From Collimonas pratensis (lineage in GTDB: Bacteria; Pseudomonadota; Gammaproteobacteria; Burkholderiales; Burkholderiaceae_D): a stretch of 64,000 nucleotides of DNA. Where the stretch lies: contig NZ_CP013234.1 in assembly GCF_001584185.1 (NCBI RefSeq), positions 3,782,001 to 3,846,000 of the forward strand. The letters are read 5' to 3'. The position numbers and the translations under genes were made by a program. The notes beneath the pieces were generated by a model. The model was given only the letters and a program-made list of their open reading frames with translations, was not told the origin of the DNA and made no database searches. Below, piece after piece: positions 9,301 to 18,693 of the stretch (position 1 is its first letter; every line of letters begins with the position of its first letter).

Positions 9301-10223
9301 GTGGTGTCGTCAGTCTTGCCGCCATTGCCGATATGGCCAGTGGCGCCGAAGTTATCAAACGCCGAATCGATCACCAGATTAAGGACCGGCTCAGTGCCGG
9401 GCACCTCCACCTTCTCGCCATCCGCCGGTTGTGCCGCGTCGATATTAATCGAAAAACCACTGCTGACACGCCCATCACCCACAGCAGTGAGAGTGTGGGT
9501 ACCGTTGCTAAGTGCCTCCTCCGGGGTGAATGACCAGCGACCGGCGCCATCGGCCTGCGCCGAGCCGATGAGATTGTCCACGCCATCATAGATCATGACC
9601 AGTCTGTTGGCGGTCGCTTCTCCATACAGAGTCGGATGCGCATCATCTGTGTTTATAGTAGCAATCATGCCAGTGCCCGGCTTAATACCTGGGGAAAACT
9701 GACCCTGCTCAGGACCTACATCATCGCCAAGGGCATAGATTCGCGGCGTCGACACCACTGCCGAAGTGTCAACGTTGATTTCATAGCCGGCGCTGCCTTG
9801 ACCATTGGCGGCTACCGCCGTGATGGTATGCATACCGTCGCTCAGTGTTTTATCCGCTGGAACCTGGAATATCCATTGACCCAGGTTATTAGTCTGCACC
9901 GAACCAATAGGGTTGTCGGCTCCATCATGGATCACCACCAAAGTATTGGGAGCAGCGTTACCGAATATCTGCGGTTTAATGTCGTCGGTGGTCCCACCCG
10001 ATTTGACAAAGCCTTGCTCAGAACCGAAATCGTCCCTGATTCGGCTGATAGTTGTCGCTGGCAAAGCAGAAGCATCAACAGCAGCAACTTCCACACTGGC
10101 GACTGAGGAGGCAGCGACTAAACCTTGGCTGACAACAGGCTTTGCAGCTTCAGCAAGAAAAGCTGTACTGTTCGATTCATCGGATAAAGCGGATACATCA
10201 GAAGTTTTTTTATTTGAAGTCAT
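6387..10223 (-). CDS. Large Ig-like repeat protein (eleven BapA-type repeats), putative type I-secreted surface protein
   Basis: A 1278-residue acidic protein. After a short Ser/Ala-rich N-terminus without a Sec signal come eleven tandem Ig-like repeats of about 95-110 residues (roughly residues 58-1190). The consensus is VIDSAYDDFGxxGxIxxxGxTDDxxPxLxGxGxPxxxLxVYDGxxxLGxAxxxxxGxWxFxxxxxLxxGEHxFTVVxxGVxSxxFVLxIT. Repeats 6-9 are the most alike. The tail has LNLSLADLLQAP (motif LADLLQAP at 1209-1216) and about 60 further residues. The pattern is that of bacterial Ig-like domains in BapA-like adhesins, which bind calcium between repeats. No RTX nonapeptides are present and no exporter is encoded in the window. 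The start is supported by GGTGAG 8 nt before the ATG. Role in adhesion or biofilm is inference. Confidence 0.75.
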   Translation of the reverse strand: MTSNKKTSDVSALSDESNSTAFLAEAAKPVVSQGLVAASSVASVEVAAVDASALPATTISRIRDDFGSEQGFVKSGGTTDDIKPQIFGNAAPNTLVVIHDGADNPIGSVQTNNLGQWIFQVPADKTLSDGMHTITAVAANGQGSAGYEINVDTSAVVSTPRIYALGDDVGPEQGQFSPGIKPGTGMIATINTDDAHPTLYGEATANRLVMIYDGVDNLIGSAQADGAGRWSFTPEEALSNGTHTLTAVGDGRVSSGFSINIDAAQPADGEKVEVPGTEPVLNLVIDSAFDNFGATGHIGNGGKTDDTTPLLQGHGAPANALLTIYDGSTRLGETLANAEGNWQFYVSVKAPLAPGEHAFAAVFATPEGSESRSEPFVLNITAPEPITAPEPVKLVIDSAYDGAGLITGEVKSGATIDDVRPIIRGHGGEPGTVIEIHNEKGELVGESRVNQFGDWNAKIYAGTPLALGEHVFTAVSDGGAVSEPFTLHVDIPASSRPTIDVIFDNVGVTGEFSSGDTIDDRSPTLRGHGEPNTQVAVYIDGALTDYASVGEDGSWAYRISYNKPLSPGEHEFKVSGLGIASEPFVLTVGDTEPVLKPVIESAYDDFGAPGYISHNGNTDDRTPLLQGKGAQPYGQLEVYDGNTRLGYASVDGRGNWYFSVKSELAAGEHAFTVVGAGVASDAFVLNITAPGPAKPVIESAYDDFGVSGYVSHNGNTDDRTPRLEGKGAQPHGQLEVYDGSTRLGYATADGRGNWYFDVVKSELAVGEHTFKVVSAGVTSDAFVLNITAPDSPKPVIDLAFDNFGAAGDVSHNGSTDDRTPQLQGKGAQPFALLEVYDGNTRLGYAYVEESGNWSFNVKSALAIGEHAFTVVSGGVASDAFVLNITAPDTAKPVIDSAYDDFGATGYIGHDGSTDDRTPKISGHGQPFAQIALFEGDVNLGYAQVKEDGSWSLYPRQQLDIGEHVLTVVDASGVKSEAFVLHVTAPDSAKPTIDAVIDNVGAVEELHSGATTDDARPTFHGHGQEGTYVYLLDGAAQVGAALVGEDGSWTLNALKQLTPGEHVFTVVGDGVTSDPFTLTVDNVPETPRPTIESAVDDVGVTGILASGNTTDDFQPVFHGHAEADAPVISFYDGGKYIGETSVHADGSWVFNLISGSQSIVLPPGEHSITATTDGVVFSEPFVLHVVEPTPAGAGVQAVETADGANLNLSLADLLQAPGELFASATDIPPAGQTAQVFNLSGGEFDAALSHADSSSALDGVSISLPPQQPLSELHELHAA
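7542..8438 (-). repeat. Tandem near-identical DNA repeats of 294-297 bp inside the Ig-repeat gene
   Basis: The 12-mer GATCACCGGCTT recurs at 7542, 7836, 8133 and 8427, giving periods of 294, 297 and 294 bp, one Ig-like module (98-99 codons) each. The sequence between these anchors is also strongly conserved at the DNA level, for example the stretches encoding ITAP, the TDDRTP motif and GKGAQP. Such near-identity implies recent duplication or gene conversion and makes copy number likely to vary between strains. Confidence 0.8.
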
Positions 10224-10603
10224 AAAATCTCACCGTCTATTAATGCAATCAAGGATAAGGGTGCCAGCAACATCGTTACTGTTTCCCCAGCTAGCAATAT
10301 AGTCGCGTAAGAGATTAAATAATTACAAAAAGAATAATGAATTTTGCAGCCGTCATGTGTGACATTTTTTTACAATGAATACTTTCAAAATTCAACAAAT
10401 AGCATCATTTAAAGAATGAACTCAAATGCAATTCTGACAAACACTGCAAAACCCTTGTCGCAAAAAAAGAACAGTAATCCAAAGAAATAATCAGCAAAAT
10501 TTGGCATCCGACACCGCCGCGAAGACGTGTTTCAAGACAGTCGAATAGGTGGAGCTTGACACTTCACGTAGGGAAAGAAAAAAGTGGGGACGATTGCGTC
10601 AGC
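10224..10603. other. A+T-rich intergenic region upstream of the large Ig-repeat gene
   Basis: This 380-bp gap contains no plausible gene. The stretch 10311-10500 is visibly richer in A and T than the flanking genes. It is the upstream region of the minus-strand 1278-residue gene and should carry its promoter; several TTG-starting -35-like and A+T-rich -10-like hexamers occur on the minus strand but none stands out enough to call. No terminator was identified for the methyltransferase gene ending at 10604. Confidence 0.5.
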
Positions 10604-11386
10604 CTAGCTGGTCTGGCGTAGCTGTTCAAAAAAACATACCGCCGCTGCAGCAGCAACGTTCAGCGATTCCATCTGGCCGCGATGCGGAATCACGACCTGC
10701 TGGCCAGCCAGCTGCAGCAGGTCCTCGGCAACACCCTGGCCCTCATGGCCGAACAGCCATGCCAGCGGCGCTCTGAGATCGGCCTGGTAGATGCTTTGGG
10801 TGGCATAGGAGCTGGTGGCGAACACTGGAACCAGCGTCGCACTCATGAGCGCTGCCAGGTCGACGCCTTCAAAGATATCCAGGATGAAATGCGCGCCCAT
10901 GCCGGCGCGCAAGACTTTCGGCGACCATGCCGATGCGCTGCCTGTCGAACAATAAATCTGCTTGATACCGGCGGCGGCGGCGCTGCGCAGGATAGAGCCG
11001 AGGTTGCCGGGATCCTGCAGATTATCAAGCAACACGGCGGACTGGGTCAGCACCGCCGGTGCCGCAGCTTGCGGCGCTTCAATCACGAACAGCAGGCCGA
11101 CGCCGTGTTCAACCTGGCTCAACGTCTGGTACTGGCCGTCAGGCAGCACGACACATTGCACCGCACCAGCCTGGCATTGGCGGATCACCGCGGCAGCTTC
11201 GGCATTCCCAAGTGCGGTTTCGCTGGCGACGCACAGCTCCGGCTTGCCGCCATGCTGCAGATACGATTCGGTCAGGTGGATCCCGTCCAGCAAGGTACGG
11301 CCGGCCTTACGCCGCGCCTGGGCGCTGGTGGCCAGTTGCTTGAGTTCCTTGTATAAAGGATTGGCGGACGAGGTGATGCTTTTCAT
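10604..11386 (-). CDS. TrmH/SpoU-family RNA 2'-O-methyltransferase
   Basis: A 260-residue SPOUT-class enzyme that should methylate a ribose 2'-OH in rRNA or tRNA with S-adenosylmethionine. The N-terminal substrate-binding region (SSANPLYKELKQLA, RTLLDGIHL) precedes the three SpoU motifs: LLDNLQDPGNLGSILRSA (motif 1), WLFGHEGQGV (motif 2) and IPHRGQMESLNVAAAAAV (motif 3, knot and SAM binding). The start ATG overlaps the rnhB stop by 1 nt (TAATG), showing translational coupling as the last gene of the lipid A/rnhB cluster. The exact RNA target cannot be told from sequence; 23S rRNA is most likely for TsnR/YsgA-type relatives. Confidence 0.88.
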   Translation of the reverse strand: MKSITSSANPLYKELKQLATSAQARRKAGRTLLDGIHLTESYLQHGGKPELCVASETALGNAEAAAVIRQCQAGAVQCVVLPDGQYQTLSQVEHGVGLLFVIEAPQAAAPAVLTQSAVLLDNLQDPGNLGSILRSAAAAGIKQIYCSTGSASAWSPKVLRAGMGAHFILDIFEGVDLAALMSATLVPVFATSSYATQSIYQADLRAPLAWLFGHEGQGVAEDLLQLAGQQVVIPHRGQMESLNVAAAAAVCFFEQLRQTS

Positions 11387-12012
11387 TATGCTGCTCCGCC
11401 GGGAACGATCGCCAACAAGGCCCGCACCGGCGCATAGGATTTGCGATGCACCGGCGAGACGCCATGCAAGCGCAGCCGCTCCATGTGCAACGCCGTCGGA
11501 TAGCCCTTGTGCTGATCGAAGGCGTAATGCGGATATTGTTCGTGCAGCACCTGCAGCGCCGCGTCGCGCGCGGTCTTTGCAAGAATCGATGCAGCCGAGA
11601 TGGCTTGCACCTTGTCATCGCCCTTGATGATCGCTTCTGAGCGGATGTTGAGCTGCGGGCAACGATTGCCGTCAATTAGCGCCAGTGTCGGCAGCAACGA
11701 CAAACCTTCCACCGCACGGCGCATCGCCAACATAGTGGCCTGCAAGATATTGAGGCTGTCGATCTCGGCTTCGGAGCATTCAGCAATCGCCCACGCCAGC
11801 GCGTTTTGCTTGATCTGCTCGGCCAGCAGCTCGCGCCGCTCTGCTGTCAATTTCTTAGAATCGCGCATGCCGCTGACCGGCCGCGCCGGATCGAGGATGA
11901 CGGCAGCCGCAAACACAGGGCCAGCCAAGGGGCCGCGGCCAGCTTCATCGACGCCGCAAATGATTTCGCCGTCGTAGGTAAAGAGAGAGAGATTAGGATC
12001 GGATAGGGTCAC
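11386..12012 (-). CDS. rnhB: Ribonuclease HII
   Basis: Cleaves the RNA strand of RNA/DNA hybrids and removes misincorporated ribonucleotides from DNA. The 208-residue protein has the signature [20 protein letters not shown] with catalytic Asp22-Glu23, then DSKKL, and [20 protein letters not shown] containing the later conserved acidic residue. It lies in the conserved order lpxA-lpxB-rnhB and overlaps the following methyltransferase gene by 1 nt. A gap of 43 bp separates it from lpxB. Confidence 0.96.
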   Translation of the reverse strand: MTLSDPNLSLFTYDGEIICGVDEAGRGPLAGPVFAAAVILDPARPVSGMRDSKKLTAERRELLAEQIKQNALAWAIAECSEAEIDSLNILQATMLAMRRAVEGLSLLPTLALIDGNRCPQLNIRSEAIIKGDDKVQAISAASILAKTARDAALQVLHEQYPHYAFDQHKGYPTALHMERLRLHGVSPVHRKSYAPVRALLAIVPGGAA

Positions 12013-12055
12013 GGCATTCAGTACAAAAGTGAGCAGTCTGTCAGACCGCCATGAA

Positions 12056-13228
12056 TCAAGATGAACGCTTATGCTGTTCGATGACTTGCAGCACCGCTTG
12101 TGCGCTCTCGCTGGCAGTATCGCGTAGCAAAGAATGGTGCATGTCGGTAAAGCGCTGCCTCAGCATCGCCTGATGCGCCGGATCTTCCAGCTGCTGCCAC
12201 AGCGCATCGGCCAGCGCCTGCGGGGTGGCATTATGCTGCAGCAGCTCCGGCACCAGGAATTCACGCGCCAGGATGTTCGGCAATCCGATCCACGGCTGGT
12301 AGCTCATGTGGCGCATGATTTCCCAGCTGGCGCGCATCATCTTGTAGGCGATCACCATCGGTTTCTTGTACAGCGCAACTTCCAGCGACGCCGTGCCCGA
12401 AGCCACCAGCACGCCATCGGCGGCGGCCATCGCGGTGTGCGACTGGCCGTCCAAGATCTGCAGCGGCAGATCTTGCAAGCCAGCCTGGCTCAGCAACTCG
12501 CTGAAGAAACGGCGCTGCTTTTCCCCTGCCATCGGCGCGATGAAGCGCATGCCGGGATCGCGCTGCGCCAGTATCCTGGCCGCTTGCACAAAAGCGATCG
12601 TGTTGTGTTTCAGCTCACCCATGCGACTGCCGGGCATGATCGCCACCACCCGGCCTGCAGCCGGCAAGCCAAGTGCACTGCGCGCCGCAGCCATATCCGG
12701 TTCCAACGGAATTACCTGCGCCAGCGGATGGCCGACGTAGGTCACCGGGATGCCGGCCTTACGATAAATATCTGCTTCAAACGGGAAGATGACCAGCATG
12801 TGCGAAGCCGCCTTCGCGATCTTCTTGATGCGGCCGCCGCGCCAGGCCCAGATCGACGGCCCGATGAAGTGGACAGTGGGTATGCCGCCCTGGCGCAACT
12901 GCGCTTCCAGGCCGAAATTGAAATCCGGCGCATCGACGCCGATGAAGACGTTCGGCTTTTCCGCCAGCAAACGGTCGCGCAGCGCGTTCTGGATGCCCTT
13001 CAGTTCGCGATAGTGAGCAAGTACTTCGAACAGACCGTTGACCGATAGCTTCTCCATCGGCCAGTCGCTGACAAAACCGTATTCAGCCATCCTGGCGCCG
13101 CCGATGCCGTGCATGCGTGCATCTGGCAGCTGCGGCCGCAGCCCCGACAGCAGGCGTGCAGCCAGCAGGTCTCCGGAGCTTTCGCCGGCGACCATGGCGA
13201 TGGTGATATCGGCGCTGCTGCCCGCCAT
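12056..13228 (-). CDS. lpxB: Lipid-A-disaccharide synthase
   Basis: Glycosyltransferase family 19 enzyme that joins UDP-2,3-diacylglucosamine to 2,3-diacylglucosamine-1-phosphate to make the lipid A disaccharide at the inner membrane. The 390-residue product has [20 protein letters not shown] at its N-terminus, [20 protein letters not shown] and [12 protein letters not shown], all family landmarks. The ATG at 13228 follows the lpxA TGA by 1 nt; an upstream in-frame GTG (13246) would overlap lpxA by 17 nt, and the shorter form fits the usual length of about 380. Cotranscription with lpxA is clear from spacing. Confidence 0.95.
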   Translation of the reverse strand: MAGSSADITIAMVAGESSGDLLAARLLSGLRPQLPDARMHGIGGARMAEYGFVSDWPMEKLSVNGLFEVLAHYRELKGIQNALRDRLLAEKPNVFIGVDAPDFNFGLEAQLRQGGIPTVHFIGPSIWAWRGGRIKKIAKAASHMLVIFPFEADIYRKAGIPVTYVGHPLAQVIPLEPDMAAARSALGLPAAGRVVAIMPGSRMGELKHNTIAFVQAARILAQRDPGMRFIAPMAGEKQRRFFSELLSQAGLQDLPLQILDGQSHTAMAAADGVLVASGTASLEVALYKKPMVIAYKMMRASWEIMRHMSYQPWIGLPNILAREFLVPELLQHNATPQALADALWQQLEDPAHQAMLRQRFTDMHHSLLRDTASESAQAVLQVIEQHKRSS

Positions 13229-13229
13229 G

Positions 13230-14018
13230 TCAGCGGATGATGCCACGCGGCGAAGACGCGATGAACTCGCGCATCAGCTTCAGGTAGACAGCGGAATCAG
13301 GCGCCTTGCTTTCTTCCAGCGCCAGTGTCGCCAGCGCTTCTTCAAGCGGCAGGCCGGCACGGTAAATGGTGCGGTAGGCGCGCTTGATGGCCATGATCTG
13401 TTCGCTGCTGAAGCCGCGGCGGCGCAGGCCTTCGCTGTTGATGCCGACAGGTTCAGCGCGGTTGCCGGCGGCGGTCACGAAAGGCGGGACGTCCTGACTG
13501 ACGGCTGCAGTGAATGCCGTCATGGCATGGGCGCCGATGCGACAGAACTGGTGCACGGTGGTGAAGCCGCCCAGCAGCACCCAGTCGCCGATGAGCACAT
13601 GGCCGGCCAGCGTGGCGTTGTTGGCGATCGTAGTGTTGCTGCCGATCTGGCAATCATGCGCCACGTGCACATAAGCCATGACCCAGTTGTCGTCGCCGAT
13701 GCGGGTGACGCCACCGTCCTGCACGGTGCCCAGGTTGAGGGTGACGAATTCGCGGATGGTGTTGCGGTCGCCAATCTCCAGGCGGGTCGGTTCACCGGCG
13801 TACTTCTTGTCTTGCGGCACGGCGCCGATCGAGCCGAACTGGAAAATCGAGTTATCGCAGCCGATCGTGGTGTGCCCTTCGATCACGGCATGCGGGCCGA
13901 TCTTGCTGCCGGCGCCGATCACAACATCCGGCCCAATGACGGTGTAAGCGCCGACTTCTACTGAACTGTCGAGATTCGCCTTGGGATCGATGACGGCGGT
14001 AGGATGGATGCGCGTCAT
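13230..14018 (-). CDS. lpxA: UDP-N-acetylglucosamine acyltransferase
   Basis: First enzyme of lipid A synthesis; transfers a 3-hydroxyacyl chain from acyl carrier protein to the 3-OH of UDP-GlcNAc. The 262 residues equal the E. coli length. The N-terminal two thirds form a left-handed beta-helix of hexapeptide repeats ([16 protein letters not shown] onward), with the catalytic His in [12 protein letters not shown] near residue 125 and the helical C-terminus with [18 protein letters not shown]. The ATG at 14018 is chosen because the longer frame would need a GTG inside fabZ; ATG lies 4 bp after the fabZ stop. Confidence 0.96.
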   Translation of the reverse strand: MTRIHPTAVIDPKANLDSSVEVGAYTVIGPDVVIGAGSKIGPHAVIEGHTTIGCDNSIFQFGSIGAVPQDKKYAGEPTRLEIGDRNTIREFVTLNLGTVQDGGVTRIGDDNWVMAYVHVAHDCQIGSNTTIANNATLAGHVLIGDWVLLGGFTTVHQFCRIGAHAMTAFTAAVSQDVPPFVTAAGNRAEPVGINSEGLRRRGFSSEQIMAIKRAYRTIYRAGLPLEEALATLALEESKAPDSAVYLKLMREFIASSPRGIIR

Positions 14019-14022
14019 CGGA

Positions 14023-14538
14023 TCACGCTGATGGGCTGGCGTCGGCACTGTCGGCCGCGGGAGTAGAGGCTGCGCCTGGGCTGACTGCAGTGCGCATGGT
14101 GCACATGAATTCAGCTTCTACCGCCAGTTCGCCATCGACGCTGGCGATCGCCTTGTATTTCCAGATGCCGCGCACTACGCGTACGATCTCGACCTGCAGT
14201 TTGATCTGGTCGCCTGGCTCGACCGGACGGCGGAAGCGCGCCTTGTCGATGCCGAGGAAATAGACCACGGTATTTTCATCCGGCTTGCGGCCCTCTGTCA
14301 AAAATGACAACAGTGCAGCGGTCTGCGCCAGCGCTTCAATCGTCAGCACGCCCGGCATCACCGGCTTGTTCGGAAAATGCCCGTTGAAGAACTCTTCGTT
14401 AATGGTGACATTCTTGATCGCAGTGATCGACTTGCCGCTTTCCCAATTCAATACGCGATCAACCAGCAGCAGCGGATAACGGTGCGGCAGGTAGGTTTTG
14501 ATCTGATTGATATCTAGCGTTTGGTTTGGACTATTCAT
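14023..14538 (-). CDS. fabZ: 3-hydroxyacyl-[acyl-carrier-protein] dehydratase
   Basis: Dehydrates 3-hydroxyacyl-ACP in fatty acid elongation and controls the split of 3-hydroxymyristoyl-ACP between phospholipid and lipid A. The hot-dog fold protein has [15 protein letters not shown] and the active-site segment [20 protein letters not shown] with His54 and Glu68. At 171 residues it is about 20-25 longer than most FabZ because of an Ala/Ser/Pro-rich tail after CTMRTAV. The start overlaps the lpxD end by 8 nt; lpxA begins 4 bp after the stop. Confidence 0.95.
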   Translation of the reverse strand: MNSPNQTLDINQIKTYLPHRYPLLLVDRVLNWESGKSITAIKNVTINEEFFNGHFPNKPVMPGVLTIEALAQTAALLSFLTEGRKPDENTVVYFLGIDKARFRRPVEPGDQIKLQVEIVRVVRGIWKYKAIASVDGELAVEAEFMCTMRTAVSPGAASTPAADSADASPSA

Positions 14539-15598
14539 TATCTTTTTGGGTAAGCTGAGGCATTAACTGTTTAACGGATTTTTCCAGAGAGCGGATTTTC
14601 TCACGCATTGTATTCAGATTGCGTACCAGGGCGGCAGATTTTTCCCAGTCGCCATGCTTGGCAATCGGATAAAACCCGGTATATTGCCCCGGTTCGGAAA
14701 TCGAGCGCAAAGCCAGCGTTCCCGCTGACACATGGACGTGATCGGCAATGGTGATATGGCCATGGATCATGGCGGCGCCGCCTATCGAGCAGTATTTGCC
14801 GATGCGGGCGCTGCCGGCGATCCCCGCGCACGCTGCAATCGCCGTGTGGGCGCCGATATGGCAGTTATGGGCGATCTGGATCTGGTTGTCCAGCTTGACG
14901 CCCTCTTCAATCACGGTATCGGCCAGGGCGCCGCGGTCAATCGTGGTATTGGCGCCGATTTCGACGTCGTCGCCGATCAGCACGCGCCCGGTTTGCGGAA
15001 TCTTGACCCAGGTCCCGCCATCGTTGGCAAAACCGAAACCGTCGGCGCCGATCACCACGCCGGAATGAATGATGGCGCGCTGACCGATCTCGCAAGCGTG
15101 GTAGACGGTAACGTTAGGATAAAGATAACTGCCGGCGCCGATCTTGGCCCCGGCCCCAATCACGCAGCCAGCATCGATGCGGACATGCTCACCGATGACC
15201 GCACCGCTGCCGATGACCACATTGGGGCCGATGCAGGCGCTAGCCGCGACCTGGGCTGCAGGATCGACGCTGGCAGCCGCATGGATCCCGGGGACCACGG
15301 GGACGGCATTCCTGGCAGCGAAAAGCTGTGCCGTCCGGGCAAAATAGGCATAGGGATTGGGTACGACAATGCGCGCGCCGTGGTAATCCGCGCCGACCGC
15401 CGTCTCATCCGCCGCAGACAGGATGACAGCAGCTGCCTTGGTTTGCGCTACCTGGGGACGAAATTTTGGATTCGAGAGGAAGGTGATCTGTGATGCGGTG
15501 GCATCGCTCAGGGGAGCGATGCCGGATACCTGGGTATCCGCATCACCGATCAATTGGCCACCTAAGCTTTCGACCAATTCTTTTAGCCGAATGCTCAT
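14531..15598 (-). CDS. lpxD: UDP-3-O-(3-hydroxyacyl)glucosamine N-acyltransferase
   Basis: Adds the second, amide-linked 3-hydroxyacyl chain in lipid A synthesis. The 355-residue product has an N-terminal uridine-binding domain ([21 protein letters not shown]), a central left-handed beta-helix of hexapeptide repeats with the catalytic His in [20 protein letters not shown], and a C-terminal helix ([19 protein letters not shown]). It overlaps fabZ by 8 nt and follows skp by 25 bp, as in the standard skp-lpxD-fabZ-lpxA order. Confidence 0.96.
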   Translation of the reverse strand: MSIRLKELVESLGGQLIGDADTQVSGIAPLSDATASQITFLSNPKFRPQVAQTKAAAVILSAADETAVGADYHGARIVVPNPYAYFARTAQLFAARNAVPVVPGIHAAASVDPAAQVAASACIGPNVVIGSGAVIGEHVRIDAGCVIGAGAKIGAGSYLYPNVTVYHACEIGQRAIIHSGVVIGADGFGFANDGGTWVKIPQTGRVLIGDDVEIGANTTIDRGALADTVIEEGVKLDNQIQIAHNCHIGAHTAIAACAGIAGSARIGKYCSIGGAAMIHGHITIADHVHVSAGTLALRSISEPGQYTGFYPIAKHGDWEKSAALVRNLNTMREKIRSLEKSVKQLMPQLTQKDNE

Positions 15599-15623
15599 GC
15601 TGATTGGCCTTGACAGAATAGTT

Positions 15624-16154
15624 TTATTTATTGAGGATCTTCAGTACTTTATCGGTGATATCAATGCGCGGGCTCACATAGACGCCGCCTTCCTGAAACA
15701 CCATATCGTACTTTTCCGCTTCGGCGATCTGCTTGATCGCCTTGGTGGAACGCTCCAGGACGATGGCCAGTTCTTCGTTGCGGCGCTGGTTCAAGTCTTC
15801 GCGGAATTCACGCTGCTTGCGCTGGAAATCCTTGTCCAGATCACCCAGCTCGCGCTGGCGCTTGGTGCGCTCGGAATCCGAAATGACAGCCGAATCCTTG
15901 TCCAGCTTGTCTGCCTTGGCTTTCAAGGTCGCGGCCTGGTCCTGCAATTCCTTGTCGCGCTTGGAAAATTCGGCTTCGATCTTGCTTTGCGCCGCCTTGG
16001 CAGGATTGGCTTCACGCAAAATGCGCTCGCTGCTGACGAAGGCGATTTTCGAGCCGTCATCCGCATGCGCCGGCGCTGCCGCCGACAATGCGCACACAGC
16101 CAGCAAGGCTGCCGATGGTAACGATGTAAATGATTTAATTAGAGATTTCAACAC
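15624..16154 (-). CDS. skp: Periplasmic chaperone Skp/OmpH family
   Basis: Holds unfolded outer-membrane proteins in the periplasm and delivers them to the BAM complex. The protein has a signal peptide ([21 protein letters not shown], cut before DDGSK), then [15 protein letters not shown] and a long charged coiled coil ([20 protein letters not shown] onward) forming the tentacles, ending DKVLKILNK. No ATG is available at the front; GGAG lies 4 nt before GTG (16154) and 7 nt before TTG (16151), so the start is one of these (176 or 175 residues). It sits between bamA and lpxD as in E. coli. Confidence 0.92.
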   Translation of the reverse strand: MLKSLIKSFTSLPSAALLAVCALSAAAPAHADDGSKIAFVSSERILREANPAKAAQSKIEAEFSKRDKELQDQAATLKAKADKLDKDSAVISDSERTKRQRELGDLDKDFQRKQREFREDLNQRRNEELAIVLERSTKAIKQIAEAEKYDMVFQEGGVYVSPRIDITDKVLKILNK

Positions 16155-16226
16155 TATTCTCCGCAATTCAAATGATGCAACTTGTGCATTATGCCACTCT
16201 TGCCAGAATCTGCACGCCCGGCGGGT

Positions 16227-18623
16227 TTAGAAGCCTGTGCCCAGCTGGAACTGGAAGGACTGCGTCTTGTCGGTCGGCTTGGCATTCAATGGCTTGCCGT
16301 AGCTGATCTTCAACGGACCGATAGGCGAAACCCAGCTCAAACCGAGACCGGTAGAATACCGCAACTCGCTCAACTGCATCGGCGCCTTGTCGGCATAGAC
16401 CTGGCCGCCGTCGAGGAAGGTAAACCAGCGTAAGGTACGGTCGCTGCCGGAACCTGGGAACGGGAATTGCAATTCCATGTTGCCGAACACACGCGAAGCG
16501 CCACCCATCGAATCGCCGTACTGGTCGACGTTGGTGCCGACGCCCAGCGTCGAACCTTCGTAACCGCGCACGGTGCCGATACCGCCGGCATAGTAGTTCT
16601 TGAACACCGGATACGGCTTGCCGCCGATGCCGCGGCCGTAGTCGATCTCGCCGTTCAGGGCCAGCGTAGCCGCATTGCCCCAGAATGGCTGGAAGTACTG
16701 GTGCTGGTAACTTGCGCGGTAGTAGCGCAGGGTACCGACTGCCGACACTTCAAGCGTGGCGCGCTGGTAGCGCCCCTTGGTCGGCACCAGTGCGCTGTCG
16801 CGGCTGTCGCGCTGCCAGGCAGCGGTCAGCGGGAAGCTGTTAGTGGTAGCGGCAGCTGGATTTTGCAATACGTTATAGCTCTGGCCGTTAGGCAGGGTCA
16901 GACCGCTCGGCACCATAACACCGTTGCCGAAGTCGCTGACATATTGCTGGTACAGCAGCGGGCTGGAAGAGTCGGCCTGGACATTGGTGTTTTCAATACC
17001 GACGCCGAAGAACACGGTATCCAGTTCCGAGAACGGCACACCGAACTTGATATCGCTACCGATGGTGCGGACGCGATAGTCACCCGTGGTGTATGGCGAC
17101 GGCCGCACGGTACGCAGATAGACGTTGTAGGTGCGGCTGATACCGTCATCGGTAAAGTAAGGATTGGTCTGGGACAGCGCAATCACCCGCGAATAGCTGC
17201 TGGTGTTCACATCGAGGCCGATGGTATTGCCGCTGCCGAAAGCATTCTGCTGCTGGATCGAACCGGACAGACTCAGTTTGTCGGTTTGCGAGAAACCGGC
17301 GCCGACCTGGATGTTGCCGGTAGGCTTCTCGGTGACCGCCATGTTGATATCGACCTGGTCGGAGGTGTTCGGCACTTCCGGTGTTTCGATGCCGACGTCC
17401 TTGAAGTAGCCGAGGCGGTCGACGCGGTCGCGCGACAGCTTGATCTTGGAGCCGTCGTACCAGGAGTCTTCAAACTGGCGGAACTCACGGCGCACCACTT
17501 CATCGCGCGTCTTGGTGTTGCCGGCGACGTTGATATGGCGCACATATACGCGCTTGCCCGGATCGACCAGGATGGTGAATGCTACTTCCTTGGTTTCGCG
17601 GTTCAGGTCCGGATTGGCGTTGACGTTGGCGAAGGCGTAACCGAAGTTACCCAGGCGCTCGGACATCTTCTTGGTGCTGTTGTTGAGTTTTTCGCCGTTG
17701 AACACATCGCCTTTTTTCAATTCCAGCAAGGACTTGAGCTCATCTTCACGGCCGAACATCTCGCCTTCCATCTTGATGTCGGAAACCTTGTACTTCTCAC
17801 CTTCGTTGATGTTGATGGTGATGTAGATATCCTTCTTGTCCGGCGTGATCGACACCTGGGTCGATTCAACCTGCATCTCGATATAACCGCGGTTCAGGTA
17901 GTAGGAACGCAGGGTTTCGATATCGCCCGACAGTTTTTCCTTGGCGTACTGGTCGGCCTTGGTGTACCAGGTAAACCAGCCCGGCGAACGCAGCTTGATC
18001 TGGTCGCGCAGGTCGCCGTCGGAGAACGCCTTGTTGCCGACGAAACGGATTTCCTTGATGCGCGACACTTCGCCTTCGTCTACTGCAAACGTGACGTTGA
18101 CGCGATTGCGTTCGATAGGCGTGACGGTGGTCGTCACTTTCATGCCGTACAAACCGCGCGACAGGTATTGTTTCTTCAATTCCTGCTCGGCGCGATCGAC
18201 CTGGGCCTTGTCGAAAATACGCGATTCGCCGACGCCGATTTCCTTCAGCGCCTTGGTCAGCTGATCCTTGTCGAATTCCTTGATGCCGGAGAAGTCGACA
18301 GCGGCGATCGACGGCCGCTCTTCCACCATGACCACCAGCACGTCGCCTTCGGATTCAATCCGCACATCCTTGAAGAAGCCGGTTGCATACAGGGCCTTGA
18401 TCGCCGCGGTACCTTTATCGTCGGTGAACTGCTCGCCGACGCGCACCGGCAGGTAGCTAAATACGGTACCGGCCTCCGTGCGCTGGATACCTTCGATGCG
18501 GATATCCTTGACCACAAACGGCTGCACCGCCATGGCCTGGCCCGAACACAGGGCGAAGGCAGCGGCAGCAATCAAACGACGGGGAAGAATCGACAAAGGG
18601 AAGTGCTCGGAATGTAATTTCAT
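16227..18623 (-). CDS. bamA: Outer membrane protein assembly factor BamA
   Basis: Central Omp85 component of the BAM machine that folds and inserts beta-barrel proteins. The 798-residue precursor has a signal peptide (residues 1 to about 29, ending GQAMA), five POTRA domains from FVVKDIRIEGIQRTEAGTVF to about residue 430, and a 16-strand barrel. The barrel includes the lid-loop motif VRGYEGSTLG (VRGF/YxG type), and the C-terminus is FQFQLGTGF with the terminal Phe typical of outer-membrane barrels. The ATG at 18623 is chosen because it begins directly at the signal peptide; the longer frame starts with GTG. It lies between rseP and skp in the conserved order. Confidence 0.97.
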   Translation of the reverse strand: MKLHSEHFPLSILPRRLIAAAAFALCSGQAMAVQPFVVKDIRIEGIQRTEAGTVFSYLPVRVGEQFTDDKGTAAIKALYATGFFKDVRIESEGDVLVVMVEERPSIAAVDFSGIKEFDKDQLTKALKEIGVGESRIFDKAQVDRAEQELKKQYLSRGLYGMKVTTTVTPIERNRVNVTFAVDEGEVSRIKEIRFVGNKAFSDGDLRDQIKLRSPGWFTWYTKADQYAKEKLSGDIETLRSYYLNRGYIEMQVESTQVSITPDKKDIYITININEGEKYKVSDIKMEGEMFGREDELKSLLELKKGDVFNGEKLNNSTKKMSERLGNFGYAFANVNANPDLNRETKEVAFTILVDPGKRVYVRHINVAGNTKTRDEVVRREFRQFEDSWYDGSKIKLSRDRVDRLGYFKDVGIETPEVPNTSDQVDINMAVTEKPTGNIQVGAGFSQTDKLSLSGSIQQQNAFGSGNTIGLDVNTSSYSRVIALSQTNPYFTDDGISRTYNVYLRTVRPSPYTTGDYRVRTIGSDIKFGVPFSELDTVFFGVGIENTNVQADSSSPLLYQQYVSDFGNGVMVPSGLTLPNGQSYNVLQNPAAATTNSFPLTAAWQRDSRDSALVPTKGRYQRATLEVSAVGTLRYYRASYQHQYFQPFWGNAATLALNGEIDYGRGIGGKPYPVFKNYYAGGIGTVRGYEGSTLGVGTNVDQYGDSMGGASRVFGNMELQFPFPGSGSDRTLRWFTFLDGGQVYADKAPMQLSELRYSTGLGLSWVSPIGPLKISYGKPLNAKPTDKTQSFQFQLGTGF

Positions 18624-18693
18624 TAGCGATCGTTTTTTATCAATGTCCTTGTCCGCCACGATTGTCAGACAAGAGAGCCGAACTTAAAGGAGT

